Assembly: GCF_902167145.1 (NCBI RefSeq) | Contig: NC_050100.1 | Coordinates: 189,279,439-189,343,438, forward strand | Length of the DNA stretch: 64,000 nt | From: Zea mays | Lineage: Eukaryota > Streptophyta > Magnoliopsida > Poales > Poaceae | Direction: 5' to 3' | Shown here: piece after piece, positions 1 through 10,450 of the stretch | How the letters are laid out: every line of letters starts with the position of its first letter | Numbering within the stretch: position 1 is the stretch's first letter | Position numbers and translations under genes: made by a program | Notes under the pieces: model-generated | The model's input: only the letters and a program-made list of their open reading frames with translations | Databases searched by the model: none | Told to the model about the DNA's origin: nothing

Positions 1-998
1 AAGACCAACTTGAATACCACGGTGTTTTGCTTTGCCTTTCAATATCCCGTTTGCGAGGAATCTCCACAACTTGGAGTCTCTCGCCCTTACACTTGAGATT
101 CACAAAGAAACACGGAGTAAGGGAGGGAATGAGCAACGCACACAAGACTTCAAAAGATCAGAGCAACACGCACACAAGCAACAAGAGCTCGCAACACAAC
201 TCAAAGAGTTCACAACTCCACAAGAGCTCTATATGCTATCACAATGAAACGAATGCGCGAGATCGATGTCTTGGTGCTTAGGAATGTTGTAGGAATGCTT
301 GGTGTGCTCCTCCATGCGCCTAGGGGTCCCTTTTATAGCCCCAAGGCAGCTAGGAGCCGTTGAGAACAAATCTGGAAGGCCATCCTTGCCTTCTGTCGTC
401 GGGCGCACCGGACAGTCCGGTGCACACCGGACACTGTCCGGTGCCCGATTTATTTCCTTAAACAGCGCAGCCGACCGTTGCCGACCGTTGCAGATCTGGC
501 GCACCGGACAGTCCGGTGCACACCGGACAGTCCGGTGCCACTTTCCGACCGTTGGCCAGACCACGTGTCGCGCGCAGATTCCGCGGCCGACCGTTGGCTC
601 AGGCCGACCGTTGGCTCACCGGACAGTCCGGTGCACACCGGACAGTCCGGTGAATTTTAGCCATACGCCGTCGGCAAATTCCCGAGAGCAGCGTCTTCGC
701 CCGAGGCAGCCTGGCGCACCGGACACTGTCCGGTGCACCACCGGACAGTCCGGTGCCCCAGACCGAAGCAGTCTTTTGGCTGTACACAGCCAACTCTTCT
801 TCTTTCTTCTTCTCTCTGTTTCTATCACTTAGACAAGTATATTAGTACACAAAACCAATGTACTAAGGCTTAGAAACATACCTTTACTTGTGATTTGCAC
901 TTTGTTCATCCATGGGCATAGATTTGCATTTAAGCACTTGTGTTGACACTCAATCACCAAAATACTTAGAAATGGCCCAAAGGCACATTTCCCTTTCA
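1..998 (-). repeat. 3' LTR of element A (Opie-like), left-truncated
   Basis: This is the 3' LTR of a minus-strand Copia element and aligns base for base with 7653-8650 (offset 7652). It lacks about 258 bp because the window starts inside it. Reading both copies I find six substitutions, mostly C/T or G/A. The inner end is the TGAAAGGG/CCCTTTCA terminus at 991-998, followed by a purine tract on the minus strand (999-1012). A minus-strand TATA-like TATAAAA lies at about 331-337. Numerous CACCGGACAGTCCGGTG palindromes fill 400-760. ORFs read through this stretch are artefacts of those repeats. Confidence 0.93.
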
Positions 999-1754
999 AT
1001 CTCCCCCTTTTTGGTGATTTATGCCAACACAACATAAAGCAACTAGAACAAGTGCAAAAACACTTCAAATAGAACTCAAATCTATTTTGATTCATTTTTG
1101 GCATATATGGATCATCCTTTGCCACCACTTGGTTTGTTTTTGCAAATCAAACTCAAATCTCTATCTCTAAGTCAAACACACATGTTGAAGCATAAAGAGA
1201 GTCATTCCAAAAGAGATTGATCAAAGATTTCAAAAACTCCCCCTTTTTCCCATAATCAACATTTCTCCCCACAAGAAACCAACTTTTGACAAAAGAGACA
1301 ATACAACTATTTTCAAATCTCTCAAGTGGTAGTTGATCCATTTATTGCTTTGGCCTTTATTTTCTCCCCCTTTGGCATCAAGCACCAAAACGGGATCAAT
1401 CTTGGCCCTTTAACCCCATTGCCTCACCAAAATCTTCAATTAAGAGCAAATGGCAATAAGAGTTCATGAGATGGACTTGGAATAAGTTACCCTCTCATCG
1501 GAGTGCAGTGGAAGTCTTTCATGGTCCAAGTCCACCTTTTCCCTTTCAATTCTCCTTCGAGACGAAATCAAGCAAACTCAAGCATATGGTTAGTCTCAAA
1601 GGGTCAAGTTGTAACACATCTCCCCCTAAACATGTGCATCACCTTGCAACGGACTTGTGAGGTCCAGGGAGTGTTTGTACAACTTGAGCATCGCAATAAG
1701 CAACAAAATGCAGAATGAACATGATCAAAGGCATAGACACATGTATGCTACAAT

Positions 1755-4700
1755 TCAATCCAAGTTCTGCGAATCGAAGACGTTTAGCTCACTACGCAGC
1801 CTGCAAAAGGTCTTCTCATCTAGAGGCTTGGTAAAGATATCGGCTAGCTGGTTCTCGGTGCTAACATGAAACACTTCGATATCTCCCTTTTGCTGGTGGT
1901 CTCTCAAAAAGTGATGCCGGATGTCTATGTGCTTTGTGCGGCTGTGCTCAACAGGGTTTTCCGCCATGCGGATAGCACTCTCATTATCACATAGGAGTGG
2001 GACTTTGCTCAGATTGTAGCCAAAGTCCCTAAGGGTTTGCCTCATCCAAAGTAATTGCGCGCAACACTGTCCTGCGGCAACATACTCGGCCTCAGCGGTG
2101 GATAGGGCAACGGAAGTTTGTTTCTTAGAGTTCCATGACACCAGGGACCTTCCTAAGAATTGGCACGTCCCCGATGTACTCTTCCTATCGACCTTACATC
2201 CAGCATAGTCGGAGTCTGAATATCCCATCAAGTCAAAGGTAGACCCCTTTGGATACCAGAGCCCGAAGCAAGGCGTAGCAACTAAATATCTAAGGATTCG
2301 CTTCACTGCCACTAAGTGACATTCCTTAGGATCGGATTGAAATCTAGCACACATGCATACGCTAAGCATAATATCCGGTCTACTAGCACATAAATAAAGT
2401 AATGACCCTATCATTGACCGGTATGCTTTTTGATCAACGGACTTACCTCCTTTGTTGAGGTCAGTGTGTCCGTCGGTCCCCATCGGAGTCTTTGCGGGCT
2501 TGGCGTCCTTCATCCCAAACCGCTTCAGCAAGTCTTGCGTGTACTTCGTTTGAGAGATGAAGGTGCCATCCTTAAGTTGCTTCACTTGGAACCCAAGGAA
2601 GTAGTTCAACTCGCCCATCATCGACATCTCGAATTTCTGCGTCATCACCCTGCTAAACTCTTCACAAGACTTTTGGTTAGTAGAACCAAATATTATGACA
2701 TCGACATAAATTTGGCACACAAACAAATCACCATCACATGTCTTTGTAAAAAGAGTTGGATCGGCTTTTCCAACCTTGAAAGCATTAACAATTAGAAAGT
2801 CTCTAAGGCATTCATACCATGCTCTTGGGGCTTGCTTAAGTCCATAGAGCGCCTTAGAGAGCTTACACACATGGTCGGGGTACCGTTCATCCTCGAAGCC
2901 AGGGGGTTGCTCCACGTACACCTCCTCCTTGATTGGCCCGTTGAGGAAAGCGCTCTTCACATCCATTTGGTACAACCTGAAAGAGTGATGAGCGGCATAT
3001 GCTAGCAGGATACGAATTGATTCTAGCCTAGCCACAGGAGCAAAAGTCTCCTCGAAATCCAAACCTGCGACTTGGGCATAACCTTTTGCCACAAGTCGAG
3101 CCTTGTTTCTCGTCACCACCCCGTGCTCGTCCTGTTTGTTGCGGAACACCCACTTGGTTCCCACAACATTTTGCTTCGGACGAGGCACCAGTGTCCAAAT
3201 TTCATTTCTCTTGAAGTTGTTGAGCTCCTCTTGCATGGCCAACACCCAGTCCGGATCTAGCAATGCCTCCTCTACCCTGAAAGGCTCAATAGAAGAGACA
3301 AAGGAGTAATGCTCACAAAAGTTAACTAATCGAGATCGAGTAGTTACTCCCTTGCTAATGTCACCCAGAATTTGGTCGACGGGATGATCCCTTTGAATCA
3401 TCGCTCGAACTTGGGTTGGAGGTGCCGGTTCCGCTTCTTCCTCCATCACATGATCATCTTGTGCTCCCCCTTGATCACATGCCTCCTGTTGATGAACCTG
3501 TTCATCACCTTGAGTTGGGGGTTGCACCATAGTTGAGGAAGAAGGTTGATCTCGTTCATCTTGTTCCTGTGGCCGAACGTCTCCAATCGCCATGGTTCGT
3601 ATAGCGGCCGTCGGAACATCTTCTTCATCTACATCATCACAATCAACAACTTGCTCTCTTGGAGAGCCATTAGTCTCATCAAATACAACGTCGCTAGAGA
3701 CTTCAACCAAACCCGATGATTTGTTGAAGACTCTATACGCCTTTGTATTTGAGTCATAACCTAATAAAAACCCTTCTACAGCTTTGGGAGCAAATTTGGA
3801 ATTTCTACCTTTCTTCACTAGAATGTAGCACTTGCTCCCAAATACACGAAAGTAAGATACATTGGGTTTGTTACCGGTTAGTAGCTCATATGACGTCTTC
3901 TTGAGGAGGCGATGAAGGTAGACCCTGTTGATGGCGTGGCAAGCCGTGTTCACGGCTTCCGTCCAAAAGCACTCGGGGGTCTTGAACTCTCCTAGCATTG
4001 TCCTTGCCATGTCGATGAGCGTCCTGTTCTTCCTCTCTACCACACCATTTTGCTGTGGTGTGTAGGGAGCGGAGAACTCGTGCTTGATCCCTTCCTCTTC
4101 AAGGAACTCCTCCACTTGAAGGTTCTTGAACTCGGACCCATTGTCGCTTCTTATCTTCTTTACTTTGAGCTCAAACTCATTTTGAGCTCTCCTGAGGAAG
4201 CGCTTGAGAGTCCCTTGGGTTTCAGACTTATCCTGCAAAAAGAACACCCAAGTGAAGCGGGAAAAGTCATCAACAATAACTAGACCATACTTACTTCCTC
4301 CTATGCTCAGATAGGCGACGGGTCCGAAGAGGTCCATATGCAGCAACTCCAGGGGTCTTGAAGTGGTCATCACATTCTTGCTGTGATGCGCTCCTCCCAC
4401 TTGTTTACCTGCTTGACAAGCTGCACAAGGTCTATCCTTTTCGAATTGCACGTTAGTCAAACCTATCACATGTTCTCCCTTTAGAAGCTTGTGAAGGTTC
4501 TTCATCCCCACATGTGCTAAGCGGCGATGCCACAGCCAGCCCATGCTAGTCTTAGCTATTAAGCATGCATCTAGACCGGCCTCTTCTTTTGCAAAATCAA
4601 CTAAATAAAGTTTGCCGTCTAATACACCCTTAAAAGCTAGTGAACCATCACTTCTTCTAAAGACAGACACATCTACATTTGTAAATAGACAGTTATACCC

Positions 4701-4961
4701 CATGTAGCATAATTGACTAACAGATAGCAAATTATAACCAAGAGACTCTACTAAAAACACATTAGAGATAGAGTGCTCATTAGAAATTGCAATTTTACAT
4801 AACCCTTTTACCTTACCTTGATTCCCATCACCGAATACAATTGAATCTTGGGAATCCTTATTCTTGACGTAGGAGGTGAACATCTTCTTCTCCCCCGTCA
4901 TATGGTTTGTGCATCCGCTATCAATAATCCAGCTTGAACCCCCGGATGCATAAACCTGCAA
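1755..4961 (-). CDS. pol polyprotein of element A (PR-INT-RT-RNase H), RT active site altered
   Basis: The open frame has 1068 codons and starts at TTG, not ATG, so translation must come through from gag by some route. Domain order is Copia-type. The aspartic protease has DSG at residues 14-16. The integrase has an HHCC zinc domain at about 145-182 and DDE residues D210, D273 and E309. Reverse transcriptase follows with its first Asp at D667 in QMDVKSAFL, then RNase H and the terminal TKPLDE region. The RT box that reads YVDD in elements B and C reads YVDV here (residues 752-755), so a metal-binding aspartate is missing. The frame is otherwise open. I infer that the element cannot reverse-transcribe itself. 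The frame is +1 relative to gag. Confidence 0.92.
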   Translation of the reverse strand: MQVYASGGSSWIIDSGCTNHMTGEKKMFTSYVKNKDSQDSIVFGDGNQGKVKGLCKIAISNEHSISNVFLVESLGYNLLSVSQLCYMGYNCLFTNVDVSVFRRSDGSLAFKGVLDGKLYLVDFAKEEAGLDACLIAKTSMGWLWHRRLAHVGMKNLHKLLKGEHVIGLTNVQFEKDRPCAACQAGKQVGGAHHSKNVMTTSRPLELLHMDLFGPVAYLSIGGSKYGLVIVDDFSRFTWVFFLQDKSETQGTLKRFLRRAQNEFELKVKKIRSDNGSEFKNLQVEEFLEEEGIKHEFSAPYTPQQNGVVERKNRTLIDMARTMLGEFKTPECFWTEAVNTACHAINRVYLHRLLKKTSYELLTGNKPNVSYFRVFGSKCYILVKKGRNSKFAPKAVEGFLLGYDSNTKAYRVFNKSSGLVEVSSDVVFDETNGSPREQVVDCDDVDEEDVPTAAIRTMAIGDVRPQEQDERDQPSSSTMVQPPTQGDEQVHQQEACDQGGAQDDHVMEEEAEPAPPTQVRAMIQRDHPVDQILGDISKGVTTRSRLVNFCEHYSFVSSIEPFRVEEALLDPDWVLAMQEELNNFKRNEIWTLVPRPKQNVVGTKWVFRNKQDEHGVVTRNKARLVAKGYAQVAGLDFEETFAPVARLESIRILLAYAAHHSFRLYQMDVKSAFLNGPIKEEVYVEQPPGFEDERYPDHVCKLSKALYGLKQAPRAWYECLRDFLIVNAFKVGKADPTLFTKTCDGDLFVCQIYVDVIIFGSTNQKSCEEFSRVMTQKFEMSMMGELNYFLGFQVKQLKDGTFISQTKYTQDLLKRFGMKDAKPAKTPMGTDGHTDLNKGGKSVDQKAYRSMIGSLLYLCASRPDIMLSVCMCARFQSDPKECHLVAVKRILRYLVATPCFGLWYPKGSTFDLMGYSDSDYAGCKVDRKSTSGTCQFLGRSLVSWNSKKQTSVALSTAEAEYVAAGQCCAQLLWMRQTLRDFGYNLSKVPLLCDNESAIRMAENPVEHSRTKHIDIRHHFLRDHQQKGDIEVFHVSTENQLADIFTKPLDEKTFCRLRSELNVFDSQNLD

Positions 4962-4968
4962 GGCAAAT

Positions 4969-7344
4969 TTAGGCTTGGGACTTAGGTACCCAACTCATGT
5001 TGGGTCCTACAAGGTTAGTGCAAATATCCTTAGGGACCCAAATGCAAGTTTTGTCTCCCTTGCATTTTGCCCCTAACTTCCTAGCAATTATCTTTCTATC
5101 CTTTCTACAAATTGCAAAGGAAGCATTCAAAGCATGATATATTGTAGAAGGCTCATTAACTTTCCTAGGAATATTAACAACATTTCTCCTAGGCATATTA
5201 TGAACAACATCCCTTCTACCAACATTTCTATCATGCACATATGAAGAACTAGAAGCAAACATAGCATGAGAAAAATCATCGTACGCATTATAACTCCTAT
5301 AAGCATTTCTAGTTTGTCTCCTATCATGATACAAAAAGGCATGGTTCTTTTTAGCACTAGTAGCCATAGGGGCCTTCCCTTTCTCCTTAGCGGGAATGGG
5401 AGCCTTATGGCTTGTTAAGTTCTTGGCTTCCCTCTTGAAGCCAAGCCCATCCTTAATTGAGGGGTGTCTACCAACCGTGTAGGCATCCCTAGCAAATTTT
5501 AGTTTCTCGAAGTCATTCTTGCTAGTCTTAAGTTGGGCATTAAGACTAGCCAATTCCTTAGTTAATTTAGAAATTGAAACTAAATGATCATTACAAGCAT
5601 CAACATTGAAATCTTTACACCTAGTGCAAATCTCAACATGTTCTACACAAGAATTAGATTTACTAGCTACCTTAGCATTTAAGTCATCATTAACACTCTT
5701 TAAAGTAGCAATGGTTTCATGACAAGAAGATAGTTCACTAGAAAGCACTTCATTTCTTTTAACTTCTAAGGCATAAGACTTTTGTGCCTCTACAAATTTG
5801 TCATGCTCTTCATACAAAAGGTCCTCTTGTTTTTCTAAGAGTCTATCTTTTTCATTCAAGGCATCAATCAATTCATTAATTTTATCTACTTTAGTTCTAT
5901 CTAATCCCTTGAACAAACTAGAGTAATCTATTTCATCATCACTAGACTCATCATCACTGGAAGAATCATAAGTGACATTGTTTTGATTACATACCTTCTT
6001 CTCCCTTGCCATAAGGCATGTGAGACGCTCGTTGGGGAAGAGGGATGACTTGTTGAAGGCAGTGGCGGCGAGTCCTTCATTGTCGGAGTCGGAGGAGGAG
6101 CAATCCGAATCCCACTCCTTTCCGATATGTGCCTCGCCCTTGGCCTTCTTGTAATGCTTCTTCTTTTCCCTCTTGTCCCCTTTTTCCTGGTCACTTTCAT
6201 TATCGGGACAGTTAGCAATGAAATGACCAATCTTACCACATTTGAAGCATGAGCGCTTCTCCTTTGTCTTGGTCTTGCTTGGCTGTCCCTTGCGACCTTT
6301 AAGTGCCGTCTTGAAGCGCTTAATGATGAGGGCCATCTCCTCATTATTTAGCCCGGCCGCCTCAACTTGCGCCACCTTGCTTGGTAGCGCCTCCTTGCTC
6401 CTTGTTGCCTTGAGAGCAATGGGTTGAGGCTCATGAATAGGACCGTTCAACGCGTCGTCCACGTATCTTGCCTGCTTAATCATCATTCGCCCGCTTACGA
6501 ATTTTCCAAGAACTTCTTCGGGCGACATTTTGGTGTACCTGGGATTCTCACGAATATTATTCACCAAATGAGGATCAAGAACGGTAAAGGACCTTAGCAT
6601 TAGGCGGACGACGTCGTGGTCCGTCCATCGCGTGCTTCCATAGCTCCTTATCTTGTTGACAAGGGTTTTGAGCCGGTTGTATGTTTGGGTTGGCTCCTCC
6701 CCCCTTATCATAGCGAATCTTCCAAGTTCGCCCTCCACCAACTCCATCTTGGTGAGCATGGTGACGTCGTTGCCCTCGTGAGAGATCTTGAGGGTGTCCC
6801 ATATCTGCTTGGCATTGTCCAAGCCGCTCACCTTATTGTATTCTTCCCTGCACAAAGATGCTAAAAGAACAGTAGTAGCTTGTGCATTTCTATGGATTTG
6901 TTTATTTATAAGCATAGGACTATCCGAGCTATCAAATTTCATTCCATTCTCTACAATCTCCCATATGCTTGGATGAAGAGAGAATAAGTGACTACGCATT
7001 TTGTGACTCCAAAATCCGTAGTCCTCCCCATCGAAGTGTGGAGGTTTGCCAAGAGGAATGGAAAGCAAATGCGAATTCGAATTATGTGGAATACGAGAAT
7101 AATCAAATGAAAAGTTCGAATTGACCGTCTTCCTGTAGTCGTTGTCGTCGTCCTTTTGGGAAGAGGAAGATTCGTCGCTGTCGTCGTAGTCGACGATCTC
7201 CTTGATGCGCCTTGTCTTCTTCTTCTTCCCTTCCTTCCGTCTATGGCCCGAGCCGGAGTCGGTAGGCTTGTCATCTTTGGGCTCGTTGACGAAGGACTCC
7301 TTCTCCTTATCGTTGATCACGATTCCCTTCCCCTTAGGATCCAT
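4969..7344 (-). CDS. gag (capsid/nucleocapsid) of element A
   Basis: This is an intact 791-codon frame with a true ATG 50 bp downstream of the 5' LTR. The basic, Lys- and Ser-rich N terminus is followed by a Copia gag (UBN2-type) core from about residue 95 to 290. It contains the [25 protein letters not shown] and [12 protein letters not shown] words shared with elements B-D. A CCHC zinc knuckle ([14 protein letters not shown], about 366-379) marks the nucleocapsid part. A long Glu/Lys/Leu-rich stretch, probably coiled coil, follows to about 640. Long C-terminal gag extensions are usual in Sireviruses. It ends with TAA 8 bp before the pol frame begins. No internal stop is seen. Confidence 0.93.
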   Translation of the reverse strand: MDPKGKGIVINDKEKESFVNEPKDDKPTDSGSGHRRKEGKKKKTRRIKEIVDYDDSDESSSSQKDDDNDYRKTVNSNFSFDYSRIPHNSNSHLLSIPLGKPPHFDGEDYGFWSHKMRSHLFSLHPSIWEIVENGMKFDSSDSPMLINKQIHRNAQATTVLLASLCREEYNKVSGLDNAKQIWDTLKISHEGNDVTMLTKMELVEGELGRFAMIRGEEPTQTYNRLKTLVNKIRSYGSTRWTDHDVVRLMLRSFTVLDPHLVNNIRENPRYTKMSPEEVLGKFVSGRMMIKQARYVDDALNGPIHEPQPIALKATRSKEALPSKVAQVEAAGLNNEEMALIIKRFKTALKGRKGQPSKTKTKEKRSCFKCGKIGHFIANCPDNESDQEKGDKREKKKHYKKAKGEAHIGKEWDSDCSSSDSDNEGLAATAFNKSSLFPNERLTCLMAREKKVCNQNNVTYDSSSDDESSDDEIDYSSLFKGLDRTKVDKINELIDALNEKDRLLEKQEDLLYEEHDKFVEAQKSYALEVKRNEVLSSELSSCHETIATLKSVNDDLNAKVASKSNSCVEHVEICTRCKDFNVDACNDHLVSISKLTKELASLNAQLKTSKNDFEKLKFARDAYTVGRHPSIKDGLGFKREAKNLTSHKAPIPAKEKGKAPMATSAKKNHAFLYHDRRQTRNAYRSYNAYDDFSHAMFASSSSYVHDRNVGRRDVVHNMPRRNVVNIPRKVNEPSTIYHALNASFAICRKDRKIIARKLGAKCKGDKTCIWVPKDICTNLVGPNMSWVPKSQA

Positions 7345-7380
7345 CTCTTCGGGCGGTTAGTCCCTTTCTTGAAGAGAACG

Positions 7381-7392
7381 GCTCTGATACCA
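7381..7392 (-). promoter_or_regulatory. primer-binding site of element A
   Basis: On the minus strand this reads TGGTATCAGAGC, complementary to the 3' end of plant initiator tRNA-Met. It lies two bases inside the 5' LTR end (CTCTCA|AT). It primes minus-strand DNA synthesis. Confidence 0.9.
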
Positions 7393-7394
7393 AT

Positions 7395-8650
7395 TGAGAG
7401 CACCTAGAGGGGGGGGTGAATAGGTGATCCTGTAAAACTTAAACTTATAGCCACAAAAACTTGTTAAGTGTTAGCACAATTATTGCCAAGTGGCTAGAGA
7501 GGAGTCTCAACAAAACACAATACCACAAGAGATCAGACACAGAGAGGACACAGTGGTTTATCCCGTGGTTCGGCCAAGACCAACGCTTGCCTACTCCACG
7601 TTGTGGCGTCCCAACGGACGAGGGTTGCAATCAACCCCTCTCAAGCGGTCCAAAGACCAACTTGAATACCACGGTGTTTTGCTTTGCCTTTCAATATCCC
7701 GTTTGCGAGGAATCTCCACAACTTGGAGTCTCTCGCCCTTACACTTGAGATTCACAAAGAAACACGGAGTAAGGGAGGGAATGAGCAACGCACACAAGAC
7801 TTCAAAAGATCAGAGCAACACGCACACAAGCAACAAGAGCTCGCAACACAACTCAAAGAGTTCACAACTCCACAAGAGCTCTATATGCTATCACAATGAA
7901 ACGAATGCGCGAGATCGATGTCTTGGTGCTTAGGAATGTTGTAGGAATGCTTGGTGTGCTCCTCCATGCGCCTAGGGGTCCCTTTTATAGCCCCAAGGCA
8001 GCTAGGAGCCGTTGAGAACAAATCTGGAAGGCCATCCTTGCCTTCTGTCGTCGGGCGCACCGGACAGTCCGGTGCACACCGGACACTGTCCGGTGCCCGA
8101 TTTATTTCCTTAAACAGCGCAGCCGACCGTTGCCGACCGTTGCAGATCTGGCGCACCGGACAGTCCGGTGCACACCGGACAGTCCAGTGCCACTTTCCGA
8201 CCGTTGGCCAGACCACGTGTCGCGCGCAGATTCCGCGGCCGACCGTTGGCTCGGGCCGACCGTTGGCTCACCGGACAGTCCGGTGCACACTGGACAGTCC
8301 GGTGAATTTTAGTCGTACGCCGTCGGCAAATTCCCGAGAGCAGCGTCTTTGCCCGAGGCAGCCTGGCGCACCGGACACTGTCCGGTGCACCACCGGACAG
8401 TCCGGTGCCCCAGACCGAAGCAGTCTTTTGGCTGTACACAGCCAACTCTTCTTCTTTCTTCTTCTCTCTGTTTCTATCACTTAGACAAGTATATTAGTAC
8501 ACAAAACCAATGTACTAAGGCTTAGAAACATACCTTTACTTGTGATTTGCACTTTGTTCATCCATGGGCATAGATTTGCATTTAAGCACTTGTGTTGACA
8601 CTCAATCACCAAAATACTTAGAAATGGCCCAAAGGCACATTTCCCTTTCA
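7395..8650 (-). repeat. 5' LTR of element A
   Basis: The 1256-bp LTR has TG...CA ends (TGAGAGCACC at 7395, CCCTTTCA at 8650). It carries the element promoter, with a minus-strand TATA-like TATAAAA near 7984-7989. Clustered CACCGGACAGTCCGGTG palindromes lie at about 8055-8410 upstream of it. It is 99.4% identical by eye to the copy at 1-998. The ORFs inside it are spurious. Confidence 0.94.
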
Positions 8651-9071
8651 GTTCCTGGGGCCGTACTTCTCCAATCGCCATGGTTCGTATAGCGGCCGTC
8701 GGAACATCTTCTTCATCTACATCATCACAATCAAAAACTTGCTCTCTTAGAGAGCCATTAGTCTCATCAAATACAACGTCGCTAGAGACTTCAACCAAAC
8801 CCGATGATTTGTTGAAGACTCTTTACGCCTTTGTATTTGAGTCATAACCTAACAAAAACCCTTCTACAGCTTTGGGAGCAAACTTAGAATTTCTACCTTT
8901 CTTCACTAGAATGTAGCACTTGCTCCCAAATACACGAAAGTAAGATACATTGGGTTTGTTACCGGTTAGCAGCTCATACGACGTCTTCTTGAGGAGTCGA
9001 TGAAGGTAGACCCTGTTGATGGCGTGGCAAGCCGTGTTCACGGCTTCCGTCCAAAAACGCTCGGGGGTCTT
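8651..9071 (-). pseudogene. Element D pol, downstream segment (integrase C-terminal region)
   Basis: This minus-strand pol fragment is homologous to about 3564-3988 of element A. It encodes the region after the integrase core ([39 protein letters not shown]). Once element B and one TSD copy are taken out, it is in frame with the pol part at 28,049-29,031, so it belongs to element D. It carries a nonsense codon (TAT to TAA, 8823-8825) relative to element A. Its downstream end is cut by element A at 8650/8651. The rest of D lies left of the window. Confidence 0.88.
9067..9071. repeat. Target-site duplication of element B (left copy, GTCTT)
   Basis: GTCTT directly precedes the TG of the 5' LTR of B and is repeated at 28,049-28,053 directly after the CA of its 3' LTR. 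Confidence 0.93.
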
Positions 9072-10402
9072 TGAAAGGGAATTAGGCTTACACCTAGTTC
9101 CTAAATAATTTTGGTGGTTGAATTGCCCAACACAAATAATTGGACTAACTAGTTTGCCCAAGTGTGTAGATTATACAGGTGTAAAAGGTTCACCCTCAGC
9201 CAATAAAAAGACCAAGTTTTGGATTCAATAAAGGAGCAAATGTGGCAACCGAAGGCCCTCTGGTCTGGGAGCACCGGACTGTCCGGTGTACACCGGACAG
9301 TGTCCGGTGCACCACCGGACAGTGTCCGGTGCACCAGAGAACTCCAACTCGAACTCGCCACCTTCGGGAATTTCCAGAGGCGACTCCGCTATAATTCACC
9401 GGACTGTCCGGTGTACACCGGACAGTGTCCGGTGTGCCAAAGGTGGTCGGCCTCAGGAACTCGCCAGCTTCGGGAAACTCCAACGGCTAGTCCGCTATAA
9501 TTCACCGGACTGTCCGGTGTGCACCGGACTGTCCGGTGCGACTCCGGAGCAACGGTCTTCTCCGCGCCAACGGCTCTCTGCCGCGCATTTAATGCGCGCT
9601 CTGCGCGCGCAGATGGCAGGCGCGCCCACTCCGGCACACCGGACAAGGAACAGTAAATGTCCGGTGTGCACCGGACACCCTGGCGGGCCCACAAGTCAGA
9701 AGCTTCAACGGTCGAATCCAACGGCAGTGATGACGTGGCAGGGGGCACCGGACTGTCCGGTGTGCACCGGACTGTCCGGTGCGCCATCGAACAGACAGAA
9801 CTCCCAACGGCCACATTTGGTGGTTGGGGCTATAAATACCCCAACCACCCCACCATTCATTGCATCCAAGTTTTCCACTTCTCAACTACTACAAGAGCTC
9901 TAGCATTCAATTCTAGACACACTAAAGAGATCAAATCCTCTCCAATTCCACACAAAGCCCTAGTGACTAGTGAGAGTGATTTGCCGTGTTCATTTGAGCT
10001 CTTGCGCTTGGATTGCTTCTTTTCTTTCTCACTTGTTCTTGAGATCACAACTCCATTGTAATCAAGGCAAGAGGCACCAATTGTGTGGTGGCCCTTGCGG
10101 GGAAGTTTTGTTCCCGGCTTTGATTTGAGAAGAGAAGCTCACTCGGTCCAAGGGACCGTTTGAGAGAGGGAAGGGTTGAAAGAGACCCGGCCTTTGTGGC
10201 CTCCTCAACGGGGAGTAGGTTTGCAAGAACCGAACCTCGGTAAAACAAATCTCCGTGTCTCACTTGCTTATTCGCTTGGGATTTGTTTTGTGCCCTCTCT
10301 CTCAGACTCGTTTATATTTCTAACGCTAACCCGGCTTGTAGTTGTGTTTATATTTGTAAATTTCAGTTTCGCCCTATTCACCCCCCCTCTAGGCGACTAT
10401 CA
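9072..10402 (+). repeat. 5' LTR of element B
   Basis: The 1331-bp LTR runs TGAAAGGG...GACTATCA. It holds CACCGGACTGTCCGGTG palindromes (9270-9785) and then a TATA box in GGCTATAAATACC at about 9829-9841. The palindrome array next to the TATA box is the U3 region. It has one 19-bp repeat unit fewer than the 3' LTR. Confidence 0.94.
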
Positions 10403-10404
10403 AT

Positions 10405-10415
10405 TGGTATCAGAG
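10405..10415 (+). promoter_or_regulatory. primer-binding site of element B
   Basis: TGGTATCAGAG is complementary to the 3' end of initiator tRNA-Met. It starts two bases after the 5' LTR (CA|AT). The next base is T, where element A has C. Confidence 0.88.
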
Positions 10416-10450
10416 TCCGGTGCTTCATTAGAGCCTAACCGCTCGAAGTG

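Larger units (their letters stand above)
1..8650 (-). mobile_element. Element A: Opie-like Copia (Sirevirus) retrotransposon
   Basis: This is a complete-looking LTR retrotransposon apart from the part cut by the window edge. In minus-strand order it has the 5' LTR (7395-8650), a primer-binding site complementary to initiator tRNA-Met (7381-7392), gag, pol and the 3' LTR (1-998). It interrupts element D: bases 8651 onward continue a related pol with the words that align with about 3564 inside A. The target duplication should be GTTCC (8651-8655), but the other copy is outside the window. Several GGGGGAG purine tracts upstream of the 3' LTR (minus strand near 1003, 1243, 1362 and 1622) are typical of Sireviruses. 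The name Opie is from recognition only. Confidence 0.9.

Noticed and set aside
390..660. Regularly spaced palindromes considered as a CRISPR-like array
   Set aside because: The units are themselves palindromic, the spacers are not unique, and the array is part of a eukaryotic LTR repeated in the window.
299..832. 177-codon ORF in the LTR of element A (and its copy at 7951-8484)
   Set aside because: It is created by the CACCGGACAGTCCGGTG palindrome array, exists on both strands, and recurs in every LTR with shifts. It is not a gene.
9286..9903. 205-codon ORF in the LTR of element B, also at 26,913-27,707, and minus-strand counterparts at 13,963-14,846 and 22,108-22,991
   Set aside because: Same cause: repeat-driven reading frames in LTRs with no domain.
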